Program-made: the position numbers and the translations under genes | The notes under the pieces: generated by a model | What the model saw: the letters and a program-made list of their open reading frames with translations, nothing else | The model's database searches: none | Told to the model about the DNA's origin: nothing | Part shown: one piece after another, positions 45,839 to 54,895 of the stretch | How the letters are laid out: each line of letters opens with the position of its first letter | Position numbering within the stretch: position 1 is the stretch's first letter | NCBI GenBank assembly: GCA_038323575.1 | Contig: JBBQHB010000002.1 | Coordinates: 1-64,000 of the forward strand | Length of the DNA: 64,000 nt | Direction of reading: 5' to 3' | Source: CAINVV01 sp038323575 | GTDB lineage: Bacteria > Bacteroidota > Bacteroidia > Bacteroidales > Prolixibacteraceae

Positions 45839-45968
45839 GTTCCGGGTTTCGGGTTCCTATTCCGGAACATTTTCTTTCAGCAGGATGTTACAACAAGTAA
45901 ATATTAAAAGCAAATCGATAAAATTTCGCATTCCGTGAACCAGGAACCGGAAACCCGAAACCCGAAAC
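45839..45968. repeat. Inverted GGGTTTC/GAAACCC word arrays
   Basis: Between the divergent miaA and smpB genes, 45839-45868 (GTTCCGGGTTTCGGGTTCC core) and 45937-45968 (AACCGGAAACCCGAAACCC core) are imperfect reverse complements, about 68 bases apart. Both are made of short repeated words. Confidence 0.8.
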
Positions 45969-46005
45969 TTTTCAAACATTTCAAACTTTTCTCCGCCCCT
46001 TTTGC

Positions 46006-46013
46006 TATTTTTG
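46006..46013 (+). promoter_or_regulatory. Bacteroidota -7 box upstream of smpB
   Basis: TATTTTTG matches TAnnTTTG and is only 6 bases before the start codon, so the transcript would be nearly leaderless. Confidence 0.55.
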
Positions 46014-46018
46014 CACCC

Positions 46019-46480
46019 ATGAAGACAGCGTTTCAGCAAAATATCAACATCCGGAACAAAAGGGCGAGTTTCGACTACGAATTTATTGAAAAATTCGTTG
46101 CCGGGGTTGTTCTGCTCGGAACGGAAATCAAATCGATCCGTTTGGGAAAAGTAAGCATGAATGATGCCTATTGCCATTTTGTAAGCGGCGAAATGCTGAT
46201 TAAGAATCTTTCGATCTCTGCTTACGATTTTGGCACCTGTAACAACCACGAGGTATTACGGGAAAGGAAGTTACTGCTTAACAGGAAGGAACTTCGCAAA
46301 ATGGAGCGAAAAGTAAAAGAGAACGGACTGACTATTATCCCGATCAGGCTGTTTCTCAACGACAAAGGATTGGTTAAAATTGAAATTGCGCTGTCAAAGG
46401 GCAAACATACTTATGACAAAAGGGCCTCATTAAAAGATAAGGACGCCCAGAGAGAGATGGATCGACATGAGAAATATTAA
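46019..46480 (+). CDS. smpB: SsrA-binding protein
   Basis: Binds tmRNA and delivers it to stalled ribosomes. From ATG 46019 the protein has 153 residues: NIRNKRASFDYEFIEKFVAG, GTEIKSIRLGKVSMNDAY, NCNNHE-like CNNHEVLRERKLLLNRKEL and the C-terminal KGKHTYDKRASLKDKDAQRE. The longer frame from 45935 runs through the repeat array and is not part of the gene. Confidence 0.95.
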   Translation: MKTAFQQNINIRNKRASFDYEFIEKFVAGVVLLGTEIKSIRLGKVSMNDAYCHFVSGEMLIKNLSISAYDFGTCNNHEVLRERKLLLNRKELRKMERKVKENGLTIIPIRLFLNDKGLVKIEIALSKGKHTYDKRASLKDKDAQREMDRHEKY

Positions 46481-46619
46481 TTCCATGAAACGAACATGAG
46501 TCAAAACTCACAAAAGGCGATGAAAATTAGATGTGTGAGTTCCATACGAACGTTCAAATTGTCAATATATTAACTAGCATATTTTCGTGTGAAACTTGGG
46601 ATTATTTGTTGGAATCAGG

Positions 46620-47813
46620 TCAATACAGCAATCCCAATAACCATAAGGGTATCTTGTTAGAATATCCTATTTCCAGATCATCCAGGAATAAATAGGATTG
46701 ATCAAAATCTCTGACCTGATTTGCATTCTTGTTTTTGCCACCTATTTCGATAATATATATATTGTCAACCATAAAATCAGCGCTTTCGTGAAGCGCAACT
46801 TCATGATTCACTTTTAGTTGATTTAGAGCAAAAGTTTCTCTCAAACTTCCGATGTTCACCATTTCCGGATTTAGTACATAGAACAAATTTGGATTATCAA
46901 GGAAAATTTTATCCGGTTTTTGCAACCTGCTAATATATTTATCTGTTTGATTGACCAATTTGATCATTCTGACTTTTTCGAGGTATTGGAAATAGAGCAA
47001 AACAGTTTGACGGTGAAGTTCTGTCCGCTCACTGATTTTCGAAATATTGGGTTTAAATGGTGCAGAAGCAGCAATTACCTTTAGTAAGATTAACATTTTT
47101 CTACTTTGCGAAATATCAAAATTTTCAATAACTCTTAAATCAGTTTCTAAAACAGTACGGATGATTTGTTCAAGCGTCATAAAATAATCCCGCTCCTTTT
47201 CGAGAAAATAAGGGAAATAGCCTGTTTTCAAATAGGCTGAAAAATATTTTAGTACTGGAATTTTATTCGCAATCCCGGATGCTATTGAAACATGGTCACT
47301 GAATATTTCAGTTAGCTGGTAGATTGGTAAAGAGATAATATCTGCCATTAATAGATATTCGCGAAAAGAAAGTCCCGGCAGCTCATACATTAAAGAACGA
47401 CGGCTTAAATCAACCTCCTGCTTAGAAAGTTCGATAATGGATGAACCCGAAAAAACTATGATTAATTCAGGTATGGCGTCGTAAATATTCTTCAGTTCCC
47501 TTGCCCAGCCAATGTATTTATGTACCTCATCCATATATAGATACTTTCCTCCCATTTTCCGGAAAGTATCAGCCAGATCATAGATCCGATGATCAACAAA
47601 ATAAAGATCGTCCAGCCGGACGTATAAAACTTCGCACCCTTCTTTTCTGAATTGCTGCAGTTTTTGTAGTAGCAAGGTTGTTTTCCCGGTACCTCTGGCT
47701 CCAACAATGCCGTTCAATCTCCAACTCCAATTGATATTTCCTGTAACTTTCCGTTGATAAATAAAATTAGCGGCATCAATGCTTTTATTTGATTTTTCAA
47801 GTAGCTTATCCAT
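46620..47813 (-). CDS. AAA ATPase with DUF4143-type C-terminus
   Basis: Predicted 397-residue ATPase: P-loop GARGTGKTTLL (38-48), Walker B YLYMDEVHK, sensor FSGSSII, and a C-terminal region (about 205-390) resembling DUF4143, including a winged-helix-like TELHRQTVLLYFQYLEKVR and a nuclease-like end (SADFMVDNIYIIEIGGKNKN). Family members are widespread, often in mobile or defence regions, with unknown function. An inverted repeat lies 35 bases upstream. Confidence 0.82.
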   Translation of the reverse strand: MDKLLEKSNKSIDAANFIYQRKVTGNINWSWRLNGIVGARGTGKTTLLLQKLQQFRKEGCEVLYVRLDDLYFVDHRIYDLADTFRKMGGKYLYMDEVHKYIGWARELKNIYDAIPELIIVFSGSSIIELSKQEVDLSRRSLMYELPGLSFREYLLMADIISLPIYQLTEIFSDHVSIASGIANKIPVLKYFSAYLKTGYFPYFLEKERDYFMTLEQIIRTVLETDLRVIENFDISQSRKMLILLKVIAASAPFKPNISKISERTELHRQTVLLYFQYLEKVRMIKLVNQTDKYISRLQKPDKIFLDNPNLFYVLNPEMVNIGSLRETFALNQLKVNHEVALHESADFMVDNIYIIEIGGKNKNANQVRDFDQSYLFLDDLEIGYSNKIPLWLLGLLY

Positions 47814-48145
47814 TATCTGTCAATCTATTAAAAGCACTATTTAATGAAATGGTGGTTAAATCAACCAAATATACACATAATTTGGTGAATACAACCACCA
47901 TTCTAAAATAATAATTTTTTACTTATTGAATATCAATATTTTATGGTCTATTCTTTTTTTATGATTTGTTTTTTTGTGAGCAGTCGACATCAATTTTGAA
48001 AAACAGCTCGGATTAAAACATTTTTTCGTTACGCAACATCCAAAAAGCAGATGGGTTTATTAAAATACCGCTTTGCCCCGTTGATTCTACCACAAAATTA
48101 CTCGCAACATTCAATAAGACAAGATTATAGAATCCTGAGTAAAGA
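47814..48145. other. 332-base region between ATPase and XRE genes
   Basis: It contains the inverted repeat at 47848-47902 and otherwise A+T-rich sequence. I see no small gene on either strand. Confidence 0.5.
47848..47902. promoter_or_regulatory. Inverted repeat upstream of the DUF4143 ATPase
   Basis: AATGGTGGTT (47848-47857) and AACCACCATT (47893-47902) are the outer arms, and inner AACCAAAT/ATTTGGT elements pair too. Four GGTT/AACC half-sites are thus arranged symmetrically, resembling an operator for a dimeric or tetrameric regulator. Confidence 0.55.
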
Positions 48146-48667
48146 TTATTTTACGCTAATCTCTAATCTTTTCCCTAAGCCGGTCTCGATTATTTTCTTG
48201 AGCGTTGCCAATTCTATATCAGATCGGTCATTCTCAATTCTTGAAATATAGGTTCTGGTTGTGCCGCTGATCAGGGCTAATTCTTGTTGGGTCATTCCGG
48301 ATTTTAATCTTGCATCACGGACAAGACTGCCAATTTTACTCATCAGATCAGATTTTTCAGGATAACTGTATTTTAGTAATACATCTGCTCCGACTTCAAA
48401 AGGCACTTTTATTTTGCCACCGCTTTTGGCGCTAATGAATTGTTCGACATTATTCCATGACAGGGTATTGTTCTGTAGCTCAACCTTTGAAAATTCATCG
48501 GTATTATACAAAACTGAAGCAGGCGAGTCATTGCCAATGCCAATGTCGCCCAACAGTTTTCTAAAATCAATGATACGTGATTCTCCGTTGTTAAAAACAA
48601 CAGATATTGAAAGATCTTTGATCCAATTGATCTTTAAAATTCTTGGTATTTTTATGTTTCGTCTCAT
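48146..48667 (-). CDS. DUF2442-XRE fusion regulator (antitoxin-like)
   Basis: Predicted 173-residue protein from ATG 48667 (alternative 48709). Residues 1-85 resemble DUF2442 (ILKINWIKDLSISVVFNNGE, IDFRKLL, LSWNNVEQF). Residues 110-170 are an XRE helix-turn-helix (LKSGMTQQELALISGTTRTYISRIENDRSDIELATL). DUF2442 proteins often serve as antitoxins to DUF4160 toxins, but no toxin gene is adjacent. It is downstream of the WYL gene (109-base gap). Confidence 0.78.
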   Translation of the reverse strand: MRRNIKIPRILKINWIKDLSISVVFNNGESRIIDFRKLLGDIGIGNDSPASVLYNTDEFSKVELQNNTLSWNNVEQFISAKSGGKIKVPFEVGADVLLKYSYPEKSDLMSKIGSLVRDARLKSGMTQQELALISGTTRTYISRIENDRSDIELATLKKIIETGLGKRLEISVK

Positions 48668-48776
48668 AACAAATTTGGATTTATTTGATAAAAAATTTCC
48701 AATGCCCAATCAGAATTATCTGGAAACCAGTATAATACTTGCCTCAAAGGGACCTAATTAGATATTCCTTTCAAAA

Positions 48777-49814
48777 CTAATTATTATTTCTTCTTTCTCC
48801 CCCTGATTCATAATTAGCGAGCGCATTTTTCAGCATGGAAATCATCTTCAACTTCATACTCTCCGGGGATACAATCTTAATTGAAGCGCCAAATGACAAA
48901 AGCAATTTCACTAACTCATAATTTGGGATTACGCGAATGGTAATATGCCATTTGTCGTCTTTTTGTATTGGCCCCTTTTGTGATCCATGAATGGGTTTTG
49001 TCCGGATATAAGGTACTTGTTCCGGTTGGATCTCCATTTGAATGTCAATTATTTCTTCGTTCGTTTTTGAGACACCTACAAAATCGAAGAAATAGTCGTT
49101 CTCCCAATCCATTTCCAATGGAATGTACTCATTCCTTGTTGTTTCAACTTTAATAATCCGGTCAAGGGCCATGTTCCAAATAACCTCTTTCCTATTCTCA
49201 TTGACCCCAAACGAAAACCATCGGTTGTTGAATTGTTTCAGAATTTGAGGATGGAAAGTAATCGTGTAGGATTCCGGAGATTTAAAATCCTGGTATTCAA
49301 TTTTCAGTGCATGCCGATTGACAATAGCGTGAAAAATCGGGGAGATATGCTGTAATCCGGTGTAATCGATGTTGCTGTCGAAAAGGATGACTTTTTTACT
49401 TTCGCCAACCAATCCAAGTTTGTTCTCAATGATTGGTATCAACTCATCGATCCATTCAAATTGGGGTAAGCCCTTGAACCGGGACATAACCAGCAAGGCT
49501 GATTTTATCTGATCTGCTTCAGCTGCATTCAGTGGTTGATTGTTGATAGAGAAGTTGCTTTCGGCATAGCGATAATAGACTTTTTTACCATCTCTTAACC
49601 GCTCTAACGGGATAGCCCATCCGGCCTCACTCTCCATAAAATTGATATCATCAAACAACTGCCTTCTCTTTACACCTTTAGCTTCTCCGGTATGTTCGTA
49701 CAATGCCTTGTTGCACTCATCCAACAAATCTTCCAGATAATATGGCCGATAAGGATTGCTGAAACAGCTGTCTAAAGCATGATACCGGATAAGGGCGTGT
49801 TTGTTGATGGGCAT
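48777..49814 (-). CDS. WYL-domain transcriptional regulator
   Basis: Predicted 345-residue protein. The N-terminal 90 residues form a winged-helix-like region (LIRYHALDSCFSN, LLDECNKAL, KRRQLFDDINFME). The WYL domain (about 165-250) has ALKIEYQDF and RWFSFGVNENRKEVIWNMALDRI; a C-terminal WCX-like domain follows (KWHITIRVIPNYELVKLLLSFG). WYL regulators frequently control phage-defence operons. It lies 39 bases downstream of the unknown partner gene of the ATPase. Confidence 0.9.
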   Translation of the reverse strand: MPINKHALIRYHALDSCFSNPYRPYYLEDLLDECNKALYEHTGEAKGVKRRQLFDDINFMESEAGWAIPLERLRDGKKVYYRYAESNFSINNQPLNAAEADQIKSALLVMSRFKGLPQFEWIDELIPIIENKLGLVGESKKVILFDSNIDYTGLQHISPIFHAIVNRHALKIEYQDFKSPESYTITFHPQILKQFNNRWFSFGVNENRKEVIWNMALDRIIKVETTRNEYIPLEMDWENDYFFDFVGVSKTNEEIIDIQMEIQPEQVPYIRTKPIHGSQKGPIQKDDKWHITIRVIPNYELVKLLLSFGASIKIVSPESMKLKMISMLKNALANYESGGERRNNN

Positions 49815-49853
49815 AAAATATTTCTTTCTTAAAGTTTTGTTTACGTCACACGG

Positions 49854-50873
49854 TTAAATTATTAATAATCTATTTTTCATATTTCCAAAGGTATACGTAA
49901 CAGTATCATTGTTTATATCCTTATTCCTCATAGTTTTAACAATATTTGATAAACTTTCTAAATCTGCTTTTGCGGAATTAAAATTGTCAGGTTCAACCAT
50001 AGAAAAAAATGAAATATTTGTTCCATGGGTATTTAAATCACCCCACGAAGTAAAATAGTTAAAAGAATCTCCTGAATTAATGCGGAGATAATTCATGAAG
50101 ATTCCTCTATCATGAGGTTTCACTTCTTTAGTAACTAATACAAAACTCAGTTCACATTTGATCTTATTATCTTTTATAAATGATGAAAGCTTATCAAACT
50201 CTGTTTTACCATTTAGTTTGTATTTTGGCCATTTAGAATAGAGGGATTCTTCACCTTCAAATGTAATAATGGTCAAGTTGAACGTAACTGGCGTAGCCTT
50301 ATCCAACTGTAATAGAATTGGTTTTAGATTAGATTCAACTAATTGTTCTTTAGTAAGTAAATAGTTGTCAGCAATAACAACATCAGTAAATGGCAATAAG
50401 TAGTTTTCTAATTCATTCCATGATTTAAAAGTTTTACCATTATAAATCCTACTTACAGGAATAATTTTGTCTTTATTGACAAGAGATAGTTTCTGCCATT
50501 TATCAAATAAATAATCGTCTTCAAAAGCAATTAATAGCCCATTATTATTCTCATATAATCTTTTTTTTTCATTAAGTGGCTGAATAATACAAATAAATTC
50601 ATAAGGACTAAAAACATCAAATTTATATTCTAAAGGTTCTTCAAATCCTTCATATTTAAGAATAGTAGTTGAATCCTCTCCGCCTGTTGTTAGATCTTTT
50701 AAATAGTCGGGATTTAAGGATTTATCAAAATTGATTATTTCTAATGAACATTTTGTCTTTATAAATCGCTTAAAAGAGAACCATGTTTCAAAGTTTTCAT
50801 CATCAGCTTCGTGGGATGATCTTTCTTTAAAAAATTGAACTAATATCTTATGATCTATTGTAGTTTTGAGCAT
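49854..50873 (-). CDS. Unknown partner of the AAA ATPase, possible PLD-like C-terminus
   Basis: I do not recognise this 339-residue protein by name. It has no signal peptide or membrane segment. The last third reads LVTKEVKPHDRGIFMNY followed by LRINSGDSFNYF (H254-D255-R256), a pattern similar to the HDR motif of the phospholipase D-like MIT_C domain. The middle contains VVIADNYLLTKEQL and LKPILLQL. It starts one base after the ATPase stop codon, so the two are surely co-expressed. An effector or partner role in a defence module is inference. Confidence 0.6.
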   Translation of the reverse strand: MLKTTIDHKILVQFFKERSSHEADDENFETWFSFKRFIKTKCSLEIINFDKSLNPDYLKDLTTGGEDSTTILKYEGFEEPLEYKFDVFSPYEFICIIQPLNEKKRLYENNNGLLIAFEDDYLFDKWQKLSLVNKDKIIPVSRIYNGKTFKSWNELENYLLPFTDVVIADNYLLTKEQLVESNLKPILLQLDKATPVTFNLTIITFEGEESLYSKWPKYKLNGKTEFDKLSSFIKDNKIKCELSFVLVTKEVKPHDRGIFMNYLRINSGDSFNYFTSWGDLNTHGTNISFFSMVEPDNFNSAKADLESLSNIVKTMRNKDINNDTVTYTFGNMKNRLLII

Positions 50874-50874
50874 A

Positions 50875-52650
50875 TTAGTTTTGTGATTTAAGACTAAGTA
50901 ATTCGATGGTCCACCTCAAAGATTCATCAAAAAAACCTTCTCCGAAATCTTGTTTCAGGATTCCATCTTTGCGAATTTCCAATTTATTAACTACTAATGT
51001 ACCATTAATATTTTCTATGTAAGAGATTGAAACATCATTGTGAGAAATTGAACCGTTTGCCACTAAAAATTGCAATTTACGAATCAGATATTCGCTATGA
51101 GTCTCGATAATAAGAGGGGCACCGGCATTCTCTTCCTGACTCTTTACTTCAACAATTAAGTCTGCTAACATGGATTGTAATTTTGGATGCAGGTTTGATT
51201 CGGGTTCTTCAATCATAAATGGGATTTGCTTATTGTTGAAGACACCTAAAATTACAGGTATAACCTGACGTGTCCCAAAGCCCATATCTGCTAACTCACG
51301 TTCTGCGCCATCCTTCTTTACAATGAATCGGTATCCAACGCCGACAATTTTTTTAAATGTAGGTTCTTCAAAAAAATTGAATTTTTGTGATCCGGTCCAT
51401 TTTCTAAAGAAATCAGCTTGTTCTTTTCTTTCAACATTTTCCGCTGAATTGATTATTTCTCTTGTCAATGGGATATCTTTTTCTTTGTACAGATAGATTC
51501 TATCACTAGTTGCTCTGAACGCTTCAAGTTTAACTGTTTTTTGAATTTCACTTCTTGCCAATGAAAGAATTGAATAAATGTCATTGTAGAGTACTTGTGT
51601 AAAGGTTTTAAATTCATTTGAAAATTTTGGACAGTTTGGCCAGTCTAAATGTTCTTGTGCAAGGCCAGTATTGATCCATTTCTTTTCACACTTAATTTTT
51701 TCTCCATTTTTCTCAAGATGTTCAATAATTATTTGCCAGAATCGATTCCCATCCTTTGGGTCATCTTCTGAGGCGCTATAATGTTCTGTGCTAAGAAGTT
51801 CTTGAACTATTCCAGATATTAGACCCAATGAATCATTACTATGACTATGGATATTGCTTGGAAAGAAAGACAATTGGCTATCTCTTTTTGATAAAGTACA
51901 ATTTATATATTGGTTTTTAGAGAGTTCCTTTGAGATCAATTTTTCTGAATCTTTGAGACTTGGGTATAAATTAAGATCTTCTTCCTTGAAAAAACTTCCA
52001 TCAAAATACTCATCCATAAATCCCTTATTATCAGTTACAAAACTATCTTTATAAAAACCGTTATTAATGTTTCTTGTAAATAATGTGTACTTTCCTTTAT
52101 CTTCAGAAGCTTGTTTGTATTCCTTTTGAAAAGTAGTTAGATAAGAGGCTAAAAAATAGTTGAAGTCAAGTTTTGCATCAAAAGTACATTCTTTAGAAAT
52201 GGGCACTAAATAATCGATACCAAAATCAATTGAAAGACGTGGTTCTTCTGCAATAATCAGATCCAACGTTTTCAAATTCGATTTTGTATTCCCTGTTTCA
52301 TAGCATAGACGAAGGGAAAATTTATTGGTGACATGAAACAATACATTTTGAGAGAATTGAGAATTTGGGTTAATTTCAAAAAAGAGCTCAAAGACAAACT
52401 GATTTAATCCGGAAGACGAATTTATAATCTGGGATGCATTTCCAATATCTAATCCGCCTAAATGGAAATCAAGGTGTGAGAGAATATCATTTTTTGATAA
52501 CAAATCTAGCGCAGTTACCAGAGCACTTTTACCGGAATTGTTTTGTCCGGTAATAATAGTGATCGGAGCAAGGTTAAAGAATTGGTATTTTCCAAATGCT
52601 TTGAAATTCTCAATCCCAATACCCTTAAGAGAAATGGAAAGTTTATTCAT
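50875..52650 (-). CDS. OLD-like AAA ATPase (AAA_15/DUF3696 type)
   Basis: Predicted 591-residue ABC/SMC-like ATPase: IGIENFKAFGKYQFF start, P-loop GQNNSGKSALV (35-45), long middle insert, Walker B FMIEEPESNLHP (about 477-488), H-loop IIETHSEYLI (about 513) and a DUF3696-type C-terminus (ILKQDFGEGFFDESL). No TOPRIM domain follows, unlike GajA or OLD nucleases. Related ATPases act in Septu and PARIS defence systems with a separate nuclease. The partner gene is one base downstream; a divergent methyltransferase gene lies upstream. Confidence 0.85.
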   Translation of the reverse strand: MNKLSISLKGIGIENFKAFGKYQFFNLAPITIITGQNNSGKSALVTALDLLSKNDILSHLDFHLGGLDIGNASQIINSSSGLNQFVFELFFEINPNSQFSQNVLFHVTNKFSLRLCYETGNTKSNLKTLDLIIAEEPRLSIDFGIDYLVPISKECTFDAKLDFNYFLASYLTTFQKEYKQASEDKGKYTLFTRNINNGFYKDSFVTDNKGFMDEYFDGSFFKEEDLNLYPSLKDSEKLISKELSKNQYINCTLSKRDSQLSFFPSNIHSHSNDSLGLISGIVQELLSTEHYSASEDDPKDGNRFWQIIIEHLEKNGEKIKCEKKWINTGLAQEHLDWPNCPKFSNEFKTFTQVLYNDIYSILSLARSEIQKTVKLEAFRATSDRIYLYKEKDIPLTREIINSAENVERKEQADFFRKWTGSQKFNFFEEPTFKKIVGVGYRFIVKKDGAERELADMGFGTRQVIPVILGVFNNKQIPFMIEEPESNLHPKLQSMLADLIVEVKSQEENAGAPLIIETHSEYLIRKLQFLVANGSISHNDVSISYIENINGTLVVNKLEIRKDGILKQDFGEGFFDESLRWTIELLSLKSQN

Positions 52651-52682
52651 GTTAAAGTCTTTTGCAAATTTTCAGGTCGTAA

Positions 52683-52701
52683 AGTGCAGTCTTTCTGCAC
52701 T
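52683..52701. repeat. Short hairpin AGTGCAG/CTGCACT
   Basis: Perfect 7-bp arms with a 5-base loop in the gap between the divergent ATPase and methyltransferase genes. It could be a regulatory site or a small dispersed repeat. Confidence 0.5.
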
Positions 52702-52871
52702 CCTTCAAAGTTTGTAATTTTCCTAATCAATACCAAAATTTTTGAGCTTATTATTTGCTAAAAATAGTTGTGCAGATTGATTGCATAGGTAGGTGTTTGG
52801 TTTGTGGAAAATTTTTAATTGTGAGTGATCTACATTGTCAACTACCTGGCTACATTGATGAAATTCTTTTT

Positions 52872-53813
52872 ATGAAGATGGGGGCAATTTACAAATGTGG
52901 TAGCAATTTTGATTTTAACCTTAACAACGATAAACTTCAGCACCGAATTTATTTGGGCACCTACTTTCCACGTTCTTTTTCAGAATCTTACCAACTGTTC
53001 TCAGAATTGTTCAGGAATGAAATTATTTCAAGTTCAGTCGAACGAAAAGCGACACTCAACATTTTGGATATAGGAACCGGTACAGGAGGCAATGTTCTTG
53101 GAATGATGCATGCCATATTTGAAAGGGGCATACATTCCAAATCAATAACTATCTATACACTTGATGGGAATGAAATGGCAACCAAAATTTGTGGGTTAAT
53201 TGTTGATCTATTTAACAAGATTAATAAAACCTCCTTTGTGCTTCAACAGGAAAATATTACCTTTTCGGCTGAAAGTCTTAAATGTCAAATATCAGAATAT
53301 CTTCAAGTTAAATCGATCAAATTTGATTTTATAACTTCGTCAAAATTCATCGGAGAGTTTTACAATGCAATCATGCCAAATGGATTTATGTTGTATCGGG
53401 ATTTAACCGAATCCGTCTCCAGCTATTTGAAGTCAGATGGTATATTTTTACTCCTTGATGTGGTCGCTGGTTCGAGGGATCGGTCTTGTGATTTCAAATC
53501 CAGAATTATGAGTAATGAACTTAGTCTCTATATCAAGGCTCAAACGAGTTTACTTTCTTACATTTATCCTCTTCCATGTGCCATTTGGTCTTCAATTTGT
53601 AATAATCCAAAGTGTTATATGGAAACCATTTATAAAGTTTCTCATAGTCGAAAACAGAATGATGTGTCAAATGTGTCCATTCGAATCATGGCACATAAAG
53701 TATTTGGCGATAAGATTATTCATAGGTATGATTTTCAAAAGAAGTATGATATAAGTAGAAATACTTTTTGCGAAAAAGGGGACGTAAAATTTATTAATCC
53801 TGCAAACGAATAA
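52872..53813 (+). CDS. Class I SAM-dependent methyltransferase-like protein
   Basis: Predicted 313-residue protein from ATG 52872; an in-frame TTG at 52755 would add a cysteine-rich stretch (CIGRCLVCG) that may be chance. The SAM-binding loop is LNILDIGTGTGGN, followed by TIYTLDGNE (acidic ribose ligand) and YLKSDGIFLLLDVV. The N-terminal part HRIYLGTYFPRSFSES is distinctive, but I cannot name its family. It is 3 bases before a DUF1848 gene, so the two form a pair. Confidence 0.65.
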   Translation: MKMGAIYKCGSNFDFNLNNDKLQHRIYLGTYFPRSFSESYQLFSELFRNEIISSSVERKATLNILDIGTGTGGNVLGMMHAIFERGIHSKSITIYTLDGNEMATKICGLIVDLFNKINKTSFVLQQENITFSAESLKCQISEYLQVKSIKFDFITSSKFIGEFYNAIMPNGFMLYRDLTESVSSYLKSDGIFLLLDVVAGSRDRSCDFKSRIMSNELSLYIKAQTSLLSYIYPLPCAIWSSICNNPKCYMETIYKVSHSRKQNDVSNVSIRIMAHKVFGDKIIHRYDFQKKYDISRNTFCEKGDVKFINPANE

Positions 53814-53816
53814 ATC

Positions 53817-54875
53817 ATGAAGACCTGGAGAGAAGTTACAATAATTACAGATAGCGGTGAAACCAAAACAGGTATTGCACCTTTAATCATCTCTGCAAGC
53901 AGGTCGACAGATATCCCTGCCTTCCATTCGGAATGGCTAATCAACCGATTGAAAAGAGGTTACGTAAGCTGGATCAATCCGTTTAACCGGACAAATCCTC
54001 AATACATATCCTTTGAGGAAGCGCGATTGTTTGTTTTCTGGACAAAGAACCCAAAACCGTTAATCAAACACCTTACTCTTCTGGATCAGCTTGGGTTGAA
54101 TTACTATTTTCACTACACGCTAAACGACTACAAAAAGGAGGGGTTTGAGCCTAATGTGGCATCGCTGGAAAGCAGAGTTGACACTTTCATAAAACTATCC
54201 GAATCAATTGGGAAAGAAAAAGTAATCTGGAGGTTTGATCCCTTGTTACTTACCGAACAACTGACAGTTAGCGAATTATTGGCCAGAATCCGAAATTTAG
54301 GAAATAAGTTAATCAACCATACCGATAAGCTGGTTTTTAGTTTTGCAGATATTCTTTCGTACCGGAAAGTTCAGAGTAATCTCATCAAAGAGACTGCATT
54401 TTATAACAAAGGAGATATTCACCTGGCTGAGTTCACAGTTGGTCAAAAAAACGAGTTTGCAGCGGGGATTCATCGTATATTAATTGAGTGGAGAAAGATC
54501 AACCCCAATTTCCAGATAGCTACCTGTGCCGAAGATGTTGATCTGGAGAAATATCAGATTTCGCATAATAAATGCATTGATGATGAGCTAATTGTCAAAC
54601 TATTTTCAAAAGACTTGAAGTTGATGGATTTTTTGGGATTGAAACCAAAAGAGCTTTCCCTGTTTGATGAAGAGGACAAAGCGAAAAAGCAAAACCTCAA
54701 AGACAAAGGGCAGCGGAAAGCCTGTGAATGTATAATCAGTAAAGATATTGGCTCATATAACACTTGCAATCATTTGTGTGTTTACTGTTATGCCAACACA
54801 TCGCCGGAAGTTGTCCGTCAGAATTTAAAAGAATTGGGAAATGATTCGGAGAGTATTTTGCCATTTTATAAGTAA
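53817..54875 (+). CDS. DUF1848 protein with CX3CX2C cluster
   Basis: Predicted 352-residue protein of the DUF1848 family, sometimes annotated as photolyase-like. The start IISASRSTDIPAFHSEW, then NPFNRTNPQY and FVFWTKNPKP, are family hallmarks. Near the C-terminus is C303-E-C305 and a radical-SAM-like cluster C317-x3-C321-x2-C324 followed by YCYAN. In classic radical SAM proteins this cluster lies N-terminally, so the barrel may be permuted. No function is established to my knowledge. Confidence 0.85.
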   Translation: MKTWREVTIITDSGETKTGIAPLIISASRSTDIPAFHSEWLINRLKRGYVSWINPFNRTNPQYISFEEARLFVFWTKNPKPLIKHLTLLDQLGLNYYFHYTLNDYKKEGFEPNVASLESRVDTFIKLSESIGKEKVIWRFDPLLLTEQLTVSELLARIRNLGNKLINHTDKLVFSFADILSYRKVQSNLIKETAFYNKGDIHLAEFTVGQKNEFAAGIHRILIEWRKINPNFQIATCAEDVDLEKYQISHNKCIDDELIVKLFSKDLKLMDFLGLKPKELSLFDEEDKAKKQNLKDKGQRKACECIISKDIGSYNTCNHLCVYCYANTSPEVVRQNLKELGNDSESILPFYK

Positions 54876-54895
54876 GAAAGCCAAACTAAACTCCA

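Noticed and set aside
48710..48776. DUF4160-type toxin gene upstream of the DUF2442-XRE gene
   Set aside because: The gap is too short and no open frame with toxin-like sequence is present.
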